In this document: piece after piece, positions 63,701-64,000 of the stretch
Layout: each line of letters opens with the position of its first letter
Numbering within the stretch: position 1 is the first letter of the stretch
DNA from: Chionis minor
Lineage: Eukaryota; Chordata; Aves; Charadriiformes; Chionididae
Direction: 5' to 3'
Length of the DNA stretch: 64,000 bases
NCBI GenBank assembly: GCA_013398295.1
Contig: VZSF01008206.1
Coordinates: 124,001 to 188,000, forward strand
Translations under genes and position numbers: made by a program
Notes under the pieces: generated by a model
The model's input: only the letters and a program-made list of their open reading frames with translations
What the model was told of the DNA's origin: nothing
The model's database searches: none

Positions 63701-64000
63701 GGTTACTCTGCTTCTCTCATTAAGAGAATTTCTTTTTCCTAAATCTTTCCCATCTCTTTCAAAGTGTTTTACTATTGAAAGTTATGAGTATCATGCAAGT
63801 TGGACCGAAACACAGAAAAGCAAAGAAATGTTGCAGTTGTGGTGGTCTCTTACTAGAGCAGCTCTTTCCTCTCCTCCTGCTTTTCCTTTTGTTCTCCTCC
63901 ATCTCCCTGATTTTGAGGATAGCTGAAGGGTGCCACTTGATGCATTTGGCAATAACCAGGGCCAAACTGAGTTCATCATGATAGAATTACAATTATTAAT
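60711..64000. other. unique non-coding sequence to the window end
   Basis: No gene recognised. Open frames 60,625-61,030, 62,527-62,748 and the four mutually overlapping frames in 63,651-63,981 have no recognisable family. The latter result from a composition-driven lack of stop codons around a pyrimidine tract (63,862-63,908). Confidence 0.55.
63862..63908 (+). other. 47-bp near-pure pyrimidine tract
   Basis: Only three purines interrupt a C/T run, followed by TGATTTTGAG. It could serve as a strong polypyrimidine tract upstream of a splice acceptor (TTTTGAG|GATAGC) or as a triplex-prone mirror-like tract. No exon is recognisable downstream. Confidence 0.4.

Noticed and set aside
63651..63981. 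Four overlapping open frames on both strands
   Set aside because: Mutually exclusive frames over a pyrimidine-rich segment with few stops; no family recognised.

Overview
The window looks like nuclear DNA from a bird. The main evidence is the interspersed repeats. Every large repeat I can recognise is a CR1-type LINE (a non-LTR retrotransposon), several with the typical avian 3' tail built from ATTCTATGATTCTGTGA-like units (seen reversed as TCACAGAATCACAGAATC). There are no Alu/B1/L1 elements and no bacterial gene organisation. The three best-preserved CR1 tails (16.3, 23.2 and 35.4 kb) belong to one closely related subfamily of a kind common in neoavian genomes. I cannot name the species.

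The window is gene-poor. I find no convincing protein-coding gene, rRNA, tRNA, CRISPR array or operon. Nearly all long open frames either run through CR1 copies or are chance frames in AT-rich DNA, and many lack an ATG start. It is best read as intergenic or deep intronic DNA.

Layout: 1-5.1 kb is AT-rich unique sequence with two exon-like segments and a 21-bp tandem repeat, followed by a short CR1 tail (5.09 kb). 5.2-16.3 kb is unique sequence with poly-A and GA tracts, a GC-rich island with a G-quadruplex pattern (8.1 kb), a homeodomain-type palindrome cluster (8.4 kb) and a CTCF-like palindrome (14.17 kb). CR1 tails lie at 16.34 kb (-) and 23.2 kb (+). 23.5-29.1 kb holds a candidate enhancer-like stretch (26.46-26.8 kb). 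29.13-30.14 kb is a badly decayed CR1 that still shows reverse-transcriptase signatures. 35.41-37.13 kb is the largest well-preserved CR1 (-), with RT motifs but a nonsense codon and frameshifts. 37.1-54.7 kb is unique sequence with a 29-nt poly-A tract, a CpG-rich patch and, at 53.2-53.6 kb (-), an unidentified cysteine- and sequon-rich open frame with splice-like borders. 54.72-55.32 kb and 58.1-60.08 kb (-) are two ancient CR1/L3-like fossils, the second nearly 2 kb long. A shorter CR1 tail (+) lies at 60.34-60.71 kb, and 60.7-64 kb is unique sequence.

No pathway or gene cooperation can be inferred. The coherent story is one of layered CR1 history: deep sauropsid-age fossils, an intermediate decayed copy and younger avian copies, plus a handful of candidate regulatory or exon-like segments that need comparative or transcript data.
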